Shown here: positions 27,601 to 45,026 of the stretch, in pieces
How positions within the stretch are numbered: the stretch's first letter is position 1
Layout of the letters: each line of letters starts with the position of its first letter
DNA from: Sitta carolinensis
Taxonomy: Eukaryota; Chordata; Aves; Passeriformes; Sittidae
Reading direction: 5' to 3'
DNA length: 64,000 nt
Assembly: GCA_032173965.1 (NCBI GenBank)
Contig: JAVUNC010000004.1
Coordinates: 21,615,001 to 21,679,000 of the forward strand
The notes under the pieces: generated by a model
The model's input: only the letters and a program-made list of their open reading frames with translations
Told to the model about the DNA's origin: nothing
The model's database searches: none
Translations under genes and position numbers: made by a program

Positions 27601-28200
27601 CTAGCTAAAAAATGAAGAGCAATTTTCAGACTTAGTTTGACTTCTTAAAGGTGAATTGAAATCCAGACTTTATGATACAGAGACTTTAAAGAAAATGGAG
27701 AATGTCAGATCTCAAGGGTCTCACAGAAATCTCCAATGTTATTCATGCTAACAGGGTTCCCACTTGTTTCAATCTCACTGGAAATTAATGCTACAACATG
27801 ACAGAGTATATTAATAACAATTGATGACTTTGCTATGAATATTAACTAAACTATTAAAAAGAAACAGCTTATTTAAAGGTGTCAGCATTTTATTGTAGCA
27901 CCCCACCAATTATTCAAGTAGTATTTAATATAACAACTGAATATGATAAATTAAAGTGATATTAATGTGATTACCAGTGAGCAATACCTTGGTGAAGATT
28001 TTACTCAAATACTGTATTAATGCACTATTAAAAGTCAAGTGTCATATAAAATTTAATAAAGGAACAACACCACTTAAAAATGAAATGAAAATATATAGGA
28101 GTGCTTTCTTTTCAGCTTTACCATTTAAGTTTTTTACAGATGGATTTAGGAATTCCATACACTTAAAATTACTCACAGGGAACAGGAAATAATGCAGGGT

Positions 28201-28240
28201 AAAACAAACAAACAAACAAACAAACAAACAAACAAAAATA
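28201..28240. repeat. (CAAA)n simple repeat
   Basis: About nine CAAA units immediately upstream of further A-rich sequence. Confidence 0.95.
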
Positions 28241-28442
28241 AAAGAAAAAAAGAAAAGACCCAGCACTCAAAACGAAGTTTATTATTTGATACGTTGTGTT
28301 TGAACTCTGTTCAATCCTTACCACTAAAGGTTAGTTTGAGCTGAATATAGTGTACACTGTGTAGTGCACAAATAATATTTTCATTACATGTCATTGTTTT
28401 GGTTTGAGTTTACCAATTTGAAGGTAGTATAGTTAGTATAGT

Positions 28443-28463
28443 GGGGGGGGGGGGGGGGGGGGG
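28443..28463. repeat. Homopolymer G21
   Basis: Twenty-one consecutive G on the plus strand inside the second LTR copy. Such runs can form G-quadruplexes and are often misassembled. Copy 1 has only six G at the same place. Confidence 0.9.
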
Positions 28464-29543
28464 AAACTCAATGATGCAGGCTGGAACACCTTGATTAGAC
28501 CAAGGGGTGGAAAAGGAATTTTGGGATCTGTCCAACTCTCCCCCTTAGCTGCAGAAGACCAGCAAGCAGCTGCCTTTTGGGCCTGGACCCTTTGAAATCT
28601 GACACCATGGACTGCCCAGCCTGGCCTGGCACAGCTCCAGCACTGTCCACCAGGTCGGACACTGTGTCTTGTTAACCCTTTCAGTGCATCCATGCACAGA
28701 TGGGACATGAAAAACTCTCCATTCTCTCTCCAATGAGAGAAAATTAGAGTGCAGATGTGTAAAGACCACATGAAGCATCAAAGTCAGTCAAGGAGTGAAG
28801 ATCTAGATGGAAGAAGTGTGGGAAGTTGCTTTTGAGCTGTAAAAGACTCTCACAAGCTATGGTGGTTGGCTATAACATATTGAGATAGTTCCTTCAAACC
28901 ATAAAGAAGTATGGGGGAAATAAAAGAGTCCAAATTGTAGACCTGAGCAAAGGAATGAAATGTTGAAGGGACTGTTAATTTCATGAGAAGATGAACAGAG
29001 AGATGAAGTGATAAAGACTCTTTGCCCTCAAAAGAAGACGTGAATCTCTGTTCCTTGGAGATGAAGGTGGCCCCAAAGATAAATAAAGAGAACCTTTGTT
29101 TTGAATAGTTATCTAAAAGAAGAAGACCCCATACATCGATGTGGCCCAGAGACACAACTGTGACCATGGGAGGAGTTTTATGAGCGCAGAGGATCCGAGC
29201 GGTTGCTGTTCATGAAGAATGGATCTACAAGAGAACTGTTTCCTTGTGGGGGAATTGACCATAGTGAACGAGAGGTGCTTCCCTCCCTAAGTGAACTGAA
29301 GAAAGACTGGTTTAGAGGTGGAAAACTGACTGAGATTTCTGAGTGTTGTTTTCTTTACCTTGTTGGTTGGGAGAAAAGAAGAGTTGGGGAGGGAGGAAGA
29401 GTGTTTTGAAGGTTTCATTCTCATTCTTTTTGTTTTTCTTTCTTTTGGTGTTAGTTAATAAAGTCTTATTACTTTTAAGCTTAAGCATGCTTTGCTCTTG
29501 ATTGGAAACTTTGAAACCAGCAAACCCAAACCAGAACAGAAAT

Positions 29544-29568
29544 TGGCGTTTCTGCCCAGTTTCAAATT
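29544..29568 (+). other. tRNA-Val-complementary segment (primer-binding-site-like), copy 2
   Basis: Begins TGGCGTTTCTGCCC and aligns with the copy 1 segment. It matches the tRNA-Val complement at 19 of 25 positions. The consensus of both copies matches at 21 of 25, so the ancestor was closer to tRNA-Val than either copy. Confidence 0.6.
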
Positions 29569-29779
29569 GAAACCATGACATCCATACATAGGTAAAATTA
29601 CTTGGCTTCTTAAAGAGATAGTAAGCAGGTAAAGTGCAGACAAGCAGACAGAAACTGCTTGCAAATAAAATAATATAATTGCTGAGACAATCACAGAAAG
29701 GAGAGTTGAAGAACAAATTCAATTTTTTTTCCCTTTTATGAGAGACTGGAATGTTAAGGTTTAGTAACTCAAACAATCA

Positions 29780-30250
29780 TTCACTTGTAAAAGCAGCAGG
29801 GTACTTTGCTGAGGCCAAGTTTGCATGCCCCAACATGAAAGGGAGGAGGAGGCATTTTGGGTATGTGGTGGTGAAACCACTGATCTGCATAAGAGCAGCC
29901 GTGGTGCAGAGGGAGTGAGCACCCATGACCGCTACAAACCAACCTTTGTTTAGCAACAAAATGGCCTTTGAGCCATAAAAGGGAAGAGGCATCTGGCTCA
30001 GATGTAAAACTTCATTCCCAGGGATATTATTGGGACATTCACACATAGGCCTAAAGGTAGTTATCCCTTCTGATAAGGCATGACTGGCTACACTATGCTG
30101 AGAAACATTAGAAAATGTCATAAATGTCATAAACTATTCAAGATCCTCTGAACTTTATGTTGTGGGGGCTTTCCCCACTCTCAATGGATCAAGGCCGCAA
30201 TCATCACTTTGAGCAATGGACATCTAAGTTGCAATAGTCTCATTGCTGGA
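29780..30250. other. Moderately GC-rich block, unidentified
   Basis: Directly to the right of the second LTR copy, about 470 bases are compositionally unlike the surrounding intron. A 117-codon minus-strand frame occupies 29777-30130 but shows no domain I recognise and no plausible splice sites. It could be an old repeat. Confidence 0.35.
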
Positions 30251-30451
30251 TCCTTGTGCAGTGATTTTCTCTCCACTATCTACTTTTATCCTTTCCTACT
30301 CTTTTTTCTCTTCCTTATATATTTTCTTAAATGATGTTTTTATATTTTTACAGATTATAACAAAAGTGTGTACATACCTTCTTTCTATTGCAAACATACT
30401 GTTCTAAAATAAACCAGACAGATAGACAGATACACATATACAGAGAAAGAC

Positions 30452-30452
<1 letters not shown>

Positions 30453-30500
<48 letters not shown>

Positions 30501-30585
30501 GGGGGGGGAGAGAAAAAATATATATAATATATATATTTATTATAATATATATATTATTATATATATAAATATATATAAATATGTA

Positions 30586-30658
<73 letters not shown>
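30453..30658. repeat. (AG)22 followed by a long (AT)n tract
   Basis: An AG run (30453-30496), then G-rich GGGGTGGGGGGGGAG, then about 140 bases of AT/TATA repeats to 30658. Such arrays are polymorphic, can form cruciform or triplex structures and are prone to assembly error. Confidence 0.95.
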
Positions 30659-30659
<1 letters not shown>

Positions 30660-30833
30660 CAGTGTCATTTCACTCTAATCTTGAGGATTTTTGTTTCTCT
30701 CACATACCACTCAGACTCAATCAAACTACCTTCCCATAAACTCACTGGACAGAGCATTACATAATTGTAACATCAGACAGATCTGTTGGATGTGGTGATC
30801 AGTGCGGTCCAAAGCTATTTAGGGTGTTCTGCT

Positions 30834-31190
30834 GTGACCTGGACCTACTGAAAGGTTTTCTGTTGGGGGAAGTCAACCTCAGAGAAGGTTGTGAGGAGAA
30901 GGACATTGACTCAGTTGGTTACTGAAGGGTATAACTACCAAGAACAAGTCAAATGGTGACTGTCTACTTTTTCTGAAATTATATTTTTTTCCCCTTATTA
31001 TGACCTGGGTAAGTGAGACTTGCTGAAAGGTTTTCTGGTGTAACTGGGGCCTTTTGAAAGGATTTCCTTGGAAGAAAGCCAAGCCAACTCTCAAAGAGGG
31101 TTAATGGGGAGAAAGACATTACCCTCTGCAGATTTGTGACAGATTTGGAAGGAATGACCACCCAAGAGGAGTCAAATGTGGCTCGTTCCC
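30834..31190. repeat. Degenerate direct duplication
   Basis: Two related units start at TGACCTGGACC (about 30835) and TGACCTGGGTA (31001). Both then carry CTGAAAGGTTTTCTG, AGAAGGACATT/AGAAAGACATT and AGTCAAATG-type blocks in the same order. Identity is moderate. The element is not identified. Confidence 0.6.
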
Positions 31191-31678
31191 TCCTCATGAA
31201 ATTAATCTTTTGAAAAGAGAAGGCACCTACTTCTGAGCTCTGTACTTTGCAACTCACTGTAATGGGATCTCAACTCTGGCTGAGATGCCTTGCCTTGACT
31301 TGCCTTTATACCTTGTCTTCAATAATCAGTCAATAGTGCATCTATGGCAAGTGGGAAGGAAATTTCTTTCAGAATTTCATCAGTATACCCCAGTGCACCA
31401 TTTAAAAGAATACAAAAACTAAAAGGCTTATTCCTTTCCTTTTTAGTGGATTACTGAAAATGATAAAAGTCACATTTCAAAAATTACTAAGGAGATAATT
31501 CAAGTGTACATCAGATGCATGAATTTGACACTGTCGTCTTAACTCCCTCCTCTCTCCCAACCCCTACTTCTTGGCCACCTATCTCTGGAAATGTGTATAC
31601 TCACAAGTATCTTGTTTTGTTGAACATTTCTGCTTTTGCACATACCCTATTCCTCATCAAGTCTGAGAAGACACAGGT

Positions 31679-31891
31679 AGATTTTTTTCCTTTAGAGAGA
31701 AGATGACTTCAAGGACCTTGTCTTTGAATGCTGTGTTTTGGCAGACTCACATAGTTGGCAGATGTGGGAAGTGAAGAATCTAAATTGGATCCATGTAAGC
31801 AGTTGATATTCACAGAACAAATTTTGTTTACTACGTGCTAGTTTAAGCTATGTAATAAGCAATTTAGATGTGTTTTAATATGACAATGTCC
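31679..31891 (-). repeat. Unnamed interspersed repeat, arm 2 of an inverted pair
   Basis: Inverted partner of 24429-24642. Shared blocks include GTGCTAGTTTAAGCTATGTA-like and AGCAATTTAGATGTGTTTTA sequences. It carries one extra short segment (near 31750) relative to arm 1. Confidence 0.8.
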
Positions 31892-33643
31892 TTCTGCCTT
31901 TGTAACAGATTTCCTGGAAATGGCATGTGTATCCTGTTTTAAAGGTTAGTGATGACGATAACATCAGAAATCTGATAGTGACAGTCTCCTTTAGGTGGAC
32001 ATTAGCTTCAGAATCAGGAGCTTCAACAGACTTCAATAAGAACTTCCACCTCATTTCTGGACACCACTATTCACCGAGTTTCTGAGATTCATACAGCTTT
32101 GTGGATATGCAGAGGTATGTGACTGCCTTGAAGCTTTACTCTTGGATCTGTACTCTAGGGGGACTACTCACTAAAAGCTGGAGTTTGTCCTCAGGAAAAA
32201 GTAGTCAACTGTGAAATGTAAATGAAACTATAATAGAATTGTGTAATTATAGGCAGAGGAAAAAAAGAGTTATTGCTGGAAGGAAAAAGTAGTAAGAATA
32301 TGCATCCACACTCAGACAGTTCTGTCTTCACAATGATGAAATAAGTATAAAGGTATATACAATATTTGCAACTATGAAAAGCAAATGGCATAATGGGAAT
32401 AAATTATATATGTAGAAGTAGTGTCAGCAACTGATCACAACCATAATTACTAACAAAATGTATGTTTTTGTATGCTTTTGTCTGGAAAACAGTGGAATAA
32501 TAATTAAAGAATAATAACAACAAAATAACAAATAATAACACTGGATAAAATAAAAACCAATGAAGGTGATGAAAGGTGTTTTCTGGTTGCAAATCTCAAC
32601 TAGACAAAAGATAATCAGAAGAATCTTGTCTGTACTCTAGTAGCTTATTTTGCGCCCACACACACAATACAAACCCAGTAATTTTAAATGATAAGTAAAT
32701 TATCCAGAAGTAGATCTGGAAATGAAACCATCACACACAGTTAAACATACCAATTACAGTAGCATACTAGATGATAAGGAAGGACATGGCAATGTGACCT
32801 GACATCCTTACAGGTCACAAGTTATTTCACAACAGTTAAAATGCAGATATTTACATCAATACTCTCAAATCAAAAGATATGAGCTAGTGACACTTCTTTT
32901 CAAGATATTATGCATGTTTTTCTTCCAGGAAGCAATGAGTCAGTGTTGCTAGAAAGATATTTTTCTCTAGATGTTATCTATAGACATGTGCCATTACTCA
33001 GTTCTGTGCGTCTTGCAAAATAGAAAAGCAGCAGAGTTCCCTTTAATGTCACATTCCTCTCAGTTACAGTGAATTTTAGAGGGGTAAAAAAGAACACAGT
33101 GAATGTACACTGAGACAACATATCTCAAAGAACAACTATATACAGGTAGACAGACTTTTTTTCTTCAAATTACTGTCTACGTCCTATATACTGTGGGAAA
33201 CTGCAGAAAAGCCTAACTGTAGCATACATGCTGCAGCAAGTCACCAGTTCAGTAAAAATCATCTGATAGTTCTCTCAAATGCAAGTACTATGTCTGGAAA
33301 GATGGGAAGTAGTACTCTTGTGTAAAAAAGAGTAGAGTGTCTCATCTGCAGTTATCAGCTACTAGGAAAATTGTCAGGGAAAACACCATTATTATTTGAG
33401 TGTTTTGAGGAAGCTCTTAGAGAAAATGAGATTACTTTTATGGATGACCCCACTACCTTCTTATAAACAATTTAAGAATGAGAAATTCTCTGTGTGGACA
33501 TTGGCAGTCCCAGTGTTCCCACATTTGGTATATAGAGGTGGAAGGACAGGATGGTCTTGAAAAGCCACATCATGTCAATGTAAACAGAAAATTCACTAGG
33601 TGGGAAGGGGATTTGCTTCTATAGGAAAAGCATTCCTTTAAAG

Positions 33644-33666
33644 AAAAAAAAAAAAAAAAAAAAAAA
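33644..33666. repeat. Homopolymer A23
   Basis: Twenty-three consecutive A on the plus strand in the large intron. Confidence 0.95.
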
Positions 33667-35794
33667 GTTTAGTGTTTTGAGATGGGGGAAATTTAACACC
33701 ACCTTGGGCAATTATAATATGTGTTCCTTAAACAGTGCAAAGGGAGTCAGCCCTAAGAACCTGGATCTTCTGCACACTTGTTAAAAGTAAAGCTCTCTTC
33801 CTCAAATAGTAGCAAGTAGGTGGCTGCAGGCACAAACTGCTTTCTAGTCAAGGGACAGATCTGACTGGAGGACACATTTAGAAATGGAGTGAGTACTCAA
33901 AGGGAAACTCTAGCTACACTCTTCAAACCTCTGGGGTCACGTGGAATAATATGCAAAACAACTTGAAGTTCATAGCTGAGTTACACAAAATCATTCTAAT
34001 TGAAAAGACGGAAGAGTGAACGGTTGACACAAGGAAATAAGATTTACAATTCCACCTGTTTATGAATATGAATCTCATTTTTTTGTGATATTTTGTTGTG
34101 AAAAGGAGGGTTCTTATTGCAGAAGAGGGTATGCTGCTTCATTCTGAGGGCTAACCAACTTCCAGACAATCAGATAAAGAAATCCAGGGGAAGATCATCT
34201 ACCTGCACAGCATGGGGAGAAGGCCACTGAAAGTTAGGATAATGTTGTTCCTACAGGACTCAAAGTCTTATATTAAGAATGGCAGCATCATGTTGTTAGG
34301 CTAACTAGACCTCCCAAGTTCTGCTTTTCCTTTACTGGGGAAATAATTCTTCAAAGAAGATGAAAGTGTGGAAAGGCACAAATAGTTCTCTGATCAGGAA
34401 AATTGAACAGCATGTTTGAGATAACCATAGAGGAAGGACTTGAAATTATTTACTTGGATGGAAAAGGACAAAACCTTTGGAAACCCTATTGGTTTGTTGC
34501 TTTTTTTCAACAGCAGATGAAAATAAATACAACTTCTGTGATACAAATCAGCATGTGCTCGTGTGAATGTTTATTTTATAAATTAAATACAATTAAATTT
34601 GAAGGGCTTTCATCCTGAATCTGTTTAAAAGAATCACAAAAGACTGTATTACTATGTGTCATAGAAGGATGCAATAACCATTGCTGATGCGTATATATCA
34701 TATATGAGAGTTTGGTCACTGTAGAAATGACAATTAGGAATTAATAATCAAGAGGCTGCTGAACCCAGGAATGTTCTTATGAATTTGTGTCACTGAATTG
34801 AGACTAGATGTAATTCTGAATGTAGATTCAAAATCCAGCAGATTCAGGACAAGCCATTGCTTTTCACTCTTCTGAGAAAGAAGTGTTTGTGTGAACTCCT
34901 TTTCAGGGTAAAAGGATATCTTCACCCCTAATGTATTAGATGCCATGGCAACAAGAACTTCTGTAAACCCTCTTAGTGTTAAGGAAAAAATCACTTATGA
35001 AAGCAGCTATGAAGGGCACAGAGTATGTCTTTCCCCCCAGTTTCACTCAGATGCCTAGCAAAGTTTTTTCCCTTGTATTTGTCTTAGTTGCATCATATAT
35101 ATCTTTAGCTTGCTACACTACAAGAGATCAAATGAAGACATAGGTTGAGTTAAAAAAGTTATTTAGATTATCTTATTTTAGAGAAGTGCCACTTGCCTTT
35201 GCATATTTTATAAAAGGTTTTACTAATCAGTTAGAAAGTGGAATCTCATACATGGAGTTAGTGGCATAAGTGTCTCAGGGCCAGTTGACAAATTTACTCT
35301 AAACAGAAGAACAAAAAGGAAATGTTAGGCTCACTGTAAATAAATTCCATTTCAATACGGATGGAAGACATGTCACATATGCATAAGAATAGATGTGTAT
35401 CACTAAGTTATGCTTGGGAGTGCATACAGGCTTATCTGTGTCTGTCACAGAAAGTTATTCCAGTAGTCCCATAAACTCACAGTTAATTCAATGGCTGATG
35501 CTTCATTAAGATCATTATTGATACTTTGATAATCCTTGCAACTTTTAAAAATGTCATTTGTAACTAAATGAGCTTTTTCAAGATATTGGGTATGAATCTC
35601 TTACTACTATCGATACTGTAGGAAAGGCTTTCTAAAAGATAACAACATTTAAAAAACATGCATCGCATAGAATGTCTCCTTTCTTCAGCACAAGATAACA
35701 ATATTTCTGCATGTATCTAAAATTTTATGACATCTAGTATAAACTAAACATGTTTGAGTGGAACACAGAGAAGCTCTCTAGAAATAGAGAAACC

Positions 35795-35835
35795 GCAAAC
35801 AAAACAAACAAACAAACGAACAAACAACAAACCCA
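35795..35835. repeat. CAAA-type simple repeat
   Basis: Irregular AACAAACAAACAAACGAAC run, similar to other CAAA tracts in the window. Confidence 0.85.
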
Positions 35836-36817
35836 AACCAAGCAAATATCCCCAGGCTGAAAATAGACTAAGACTTAAATCTAGAATTTCCAAATAAATG
35901 GCAAACTCTATATTGTTTTGGTTTCTCTCTCATCTGTAACATACTTTCATCATGGGATAAATAATTCCATTTTAAAACAAAATTTGAGATACCTTATGTT
36001 TTCCTATGTATCTTGCATATACAATGTAGTTAACTTTTTCAGATATAGAGATCCATCTTTTTAAAATAAATAAAAGAACAAAGTTGAAGCTGAGTTTCTC
36101 CCCTCATGAAATAAAATCTTATTTAAAATAGGAACCCTCTTAAGGAAATCAATTTAGAGGTGTATGGAAGTATTTGACTTTTTGGAAACATTATATCAAG
36201 AGCAGCTGATGAGATTCACTTGACATCCTGAAGATAAAACCATCTCACAAATACAGCAACTGCACAAATTTCATAATATACAGTCCCAGAGCTTTTCCAA
36301 GAAAACTGTTCACTCAATTTGAGTTCATAGTTACTGATATTTAACAACAGGACACTAATTTTAAAATATAAAGTTTAAAAACACTGTGATGCAGTTTATA
36401 GATTGTAAAAATCCCGTAAATTTAGAATTACAGGAATAACAACACAAAATGCAAAAAGACCCTTAGAACCAGCTGCATGGCTCTAAAGTTTTCACCTAAA
36501 AGCTCTAACACAAAAGACAAAGTATGAAACTTAAAACTTAATTGTGCTAAGCATAAAGTTTAATAATTGCTTTTACATCTTATCTCACATGAGATTTTGA
36601 TCTTATTTACTGGCATAATTCTAATTATTCCTCTGTAATTTTTATTCTCTAAATAAAAGAGACATGCATTACTTATATCTGGCACTGACTTTAAAGCTTT
36701 TACAGCTTGGGGATCAACTGTTTTAACCCAAGCACATTGTTCCCTGCCCAGTATTCTGACACATGCCATGTGCTATTAACGATTTGATGAATGAAATGAA
36801 AGCATGTGACCACCTAC

Positions 36818-37006
36818 CCACACACCTTGGCAGAGGTGCACTCCATACACGCCGACCACCTCCCAGGCAGGTGAGTTTGTTAGCACCTTCCAGGCGATAT
36901 CCAGGGAAACAAGAAAAGATCAAGGAATCTCCAACACCAAAATGAAAACCAATCCGCCTGCTGAAGGCAGGAACACCAGGATCGTCACATGGCTCCAGAT
37001 CATATT
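36818..37006 (-). CDS. CSMD1: CSMD1 exon: complete sushi (CCP) domain
   Basis: The exon is 189 bases, phase 1 at both ends, with a TTGTCTGCAG acceptor and a GTAGGT donor. It encodes EYDLEPCDDPGVPAFSRRIG, then FHFGVGDSLIFSCFPGYRLE, GANKLTCLGGGRRVWSAPLPRCV. Cysteines are in EPC, FSC, LTC and PRC, with the domain tryptophan in RVWSAP. The GGGRRVWSAPLPRC segment is distinctive of this part of CSMD proteins. It is separated from the following CUB exon by the largest complete intron of the window (17.1 kb). The donor GTAGGT is weaker than the GTAAGT type used by most exons here. Confidence 0.95.
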
Positions 37007-41854
<4,848 letters not shown>

Positions 41855-41920
41855 TTATGAAGAGAAAAAAGAAAAAAAAAAAGTCATAAAAAAACTTATA
41901 ATGTAAAAGGGTTTGATAAA

Positions 41921-41938
41921 GAGAGAGAGAGAGAGAGT
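41921..41938. repeat. (GA)9 microsatellite
   Basis: Short GA run about 70 bases upstream (in transcription order) of the exon at 41737-41853. Confidence 0.9.
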
Positions 41939-44473
41939 TCATTTTTTAACTACACATAAAATTAAAAATAGAGTCAAGGATTAAAATAAGAATTTAATTA
42001 CTCCAAAGCTGCAACATTCATTCTGACACAAATTTGTTTTCTTCTAAATTAGTCCTTGAAAAGCAGTTTACTTTTATCTACAGCCTCTCCTGTTAGTTAA
42101 CAGAATACAAAAATAAGTAATTTTTTTATTGCAAATATTAATTCCTATTGCAGTAGTATGTAAGAAATAAGGGGTTTTTTTTGTGAAGTAACAAAAATAT
42201 CTTGCTGCTACTTTTCTTTTACTAAATATTTTGAAATGCATACATTCAACTGCATTTTTAACAAACAAAAATACTTAAGTAAAAAGCAATTTTTTAAGTA
42301 AGTAAAAGTTTGATGATTACTGTGGCGCTCAGTGGGAAAAAAAGTATAATTTTGTCTTTTTCAAAGACTTAAGATTGTCCTATCATAAGTAATTTATTTG
42401 GAATTGAATATTTCGGAAGACATGAGAATTATGCTAGAAAACATTTTATGCATATTAGAATTTTCTAAACTAGGCTGTTCAAATTTGCATAGCATATTAA
42501 TTAAAGTTTAAGATTTACATGCTGGATTGCTCACAGATCTTATAAATACAGCATGACTGTGTTTTTCACTCATCTTTTGCTGGTTTTATCCAGTTTTTTA
42601 TGCTGTTGCTTTTTTAAAATTTTAGTATACTAAATATTTAAACAATAAAGGAACAAAACATTAAGATGCTTTTAGTCTTCTTCCTCAAATAGAGTGATAC
42701 ACTGCCATTACTAGATGAAAAATATACATGACAAAATGGTCAAAAACTTTCAGTACCTTTAAGTGGATCTATGTGTATATATATATACCTATACTTGGTT
42801 TATAGCTTAAATTAATTCTTTGCATTTCTTATTAGACTAAGGTTTTTGTTAAGTTTTATTATGTTGTTTTTTTTTTAATTTATGTAACTTACATATGTAC
42901 TTTTTTTAATTAAGTAGAAGTAAATGAAATGCTTCCAGCCTAGTTCTACCTGAATATAGTTATTTTTGCATGCAGGTATGAATTAAAACACATTTGACTA
43001 AACCCACAGTAAATATATGGTTGATAACAATACCTAATAAAAAACAGCATTACAGACATCAGGTTTATAGTGCCATCAATGAACAATAATTAATTCATTC
43101 AAAAATCCTTATCTTATCCTGTACGCACCACAAAAGGAAGAAAAATATCTGGCTATGCAACATTACTTGAAGAAGATATTACATATTTCAAAATAATTTA
43201 CATATTTAAAAAATTAAAAATATGGAATTGATGTTTTTTAATTTAGCTCTCATTCAAAAATTATTTTCATGTTCCACCTTGGCATTACCATATTTTGAGA
43301 ATGACACATAATTTAGAGGGAACCTTAACCACCTTGTATTTGTACACAGGTTTATTTCATCTTTGTTGGCATGAAAAAAAAAGGAACATGCTTTTTCCCT
43401 TAGGCATTTATTCTGCTAAATTAATTTCTGAAGTTAAAATTTTGAGAACATCAGAACTCTACAGATGAGTGCAAAATGCTCATTTCCACCTCAGTTAAAT
43501 CTGTCACATTCCAAAAATTTGGGTCACAACTTGTTGAGCCTAAAAAGGCAAAATACACTAACAGAATGATTACCTAATAGAGTGCAAGTTCTATTCCATG
43601 TTTTTAGACTAGTTAATACAATGGAGTTTAATCTGTGAGGAAAAGAAGAAGAGACTGAATGTACGTTGAACCCTTGTGTGTTGCTTGCCTAGAGAACATA
43701 CTCCAGAAAGGCTTGACATTTTCTTGTACACTCACATGAAAGTGGGTGAAGGATCTGGGGAAAAAAATTCTTTCAATGAGTGAAAATTAACTAGATCTTC
43801 CTGAAGTTCAACATTCATATGCAAACAAAAGAGTTAAATTGATATTTTAACTCAGAAATACATCCACACATTTTATTATAAAGTAAGTAGAAAAAGAAGA
43901 GAATACTATTCAAATTTAAGATTCCTTCGCATTTGTGAATCCATCACAGCAAAGCAAACAAGGAAAGAAACACATAAAAACAACAAAAAATTCTAAAAAG
44001 GCTTTGTATCTGTACTTGTATAGGAGGAATGAGTTGCTGTGATCAGAAAGTGAGTTTGAGTGCTAGATTAGCTAACTTCTATAATAATCTTTTGAGTCTT
44101 TTGATGTTTTGAGCATGGAGTCAGAAGTGAGAGTTAGGAGATGTGCTCAGATTTAACAAAACAGTTTAAAACAGAGTGAGAAACTAAAATATTTTGCTGA
44201 ATCTAACTCTAAGTTTGTCCTCTGACATTCCACTGTAACCAATGAAAACTTTGGATGTGAAAAGCAAGTTTCAAATACGATAATATAAGTAATTCACTAA
44301 AGCAAGAGCCTTTCTTTGCTTTTTTTCTGTCGTTTCTATAAGAATGATTTTGTAGCAACTATACAAGAATTCCATGAAGAAATTAAGTTGATTCAGTGGT
44401 TCACAGAAACAGAACTTAGCCAAAAAATCCAATTACAAGAAAGAAATACAGAAAAAATATTGGTGAATACAGT

Positions 44474-45026
44474 TGTGCTGGTTTGGGCTGGGGTAGAGTT
44501 ATTTTTCTTCTCAGTATGGGACTCTGTTTTGGATTTGTGCTGAGCACAGGATTGATAATATAGAGATGTTTTTGTTATTGCAGAGCAGGGTTTACACAGA
44601 CTTTTTCTGCTTTTCATATGTCACACTGGTGAGGAAGTTGGGGGTGAGTAGGAGATTAGGAGGAGACACAGCAGGGACAGGTGACCACAGCTAACCCAAA
44701 GAATACCCCACACTCAGTATATAAAGCAGGGAGAAAGAGAGAAAACAGAAGTTCAGACTGATATTATTTGTCATCCTAAATGACCATTACATGTAATGGG
44801 GCCCTGTTCTGGAGATGGCTGAACACCTGCTGTCCTTGGGAAGCAGTGAATAAATTCCTTGGTTTGCTTTGCTTGCGTGCACAGCTTTTGCATTTCATAC
44901 TAAACGTCTTTATCTCAACCCAGGAGTGTAATCACTTTTAGCCTGCTGATTCTCTCCCTGCTCCTGCTGGTAGGAGTGTGCAAACAGCTGTGTGAGGCTT
45001 GGTTGCTGGCTGTGGTTAAACCGTGA
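44474..45026 (+). mobile_element. Solo LTR of an avian ERVL-type endogenous retrovirus
   Basis: The element starts TGTGCTGGTTTGGGCTGGGG and ends GGTTAAACCG. It carries a TATA box TATATAAAG at 44718-44726 and AATAAA at 44849-44854, in the order expected of U3-R-U5 on the plus strand, antisense to CSMD1. Recognisable avian LTR blocks include GGAGATGGCTGAACACCTGC and TTGCTTTGCTTGCGTGC. Flanks ACAGT and GAAGT match in three of five bases. No internal retroviral region is present, so it is solo. The same family lies antisense at 3958-5147. Confidence 0.85.

Larger units (their letters stand above)
28395..29580 (+). mobile_element. LTR-like element, copy 2 of the pair, with internal deletion and G21 run
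   Basis: From about 28480 to 29580 the sequence parallels copy 1 (13285-14412), with a few small indels. It starts at TGTTTTGGTTTG and ends ACCATGACA. It lacks about 270 bases found in the 5' part of copy 1; a run of 21 G (28443-28463) lies where copy 1 has six G. AATAAA is at 29457-29462. The segment complementary to tRNA-Val is at 29544-29568 (19 of 25 matches). Flanks GTCAT and TCCAT agree in only three of five bases, so the target duplication is uncertain. Open frames on its minus strand are not genes. Confidence 0.75.

Noticed and set aside
28433..29776. Minus-strand frames of 112, 105 and 154 codons
   Set aside because: They are antisense translations of the second LTR copy; similar frames occur in copy 1 at 13200-14410.
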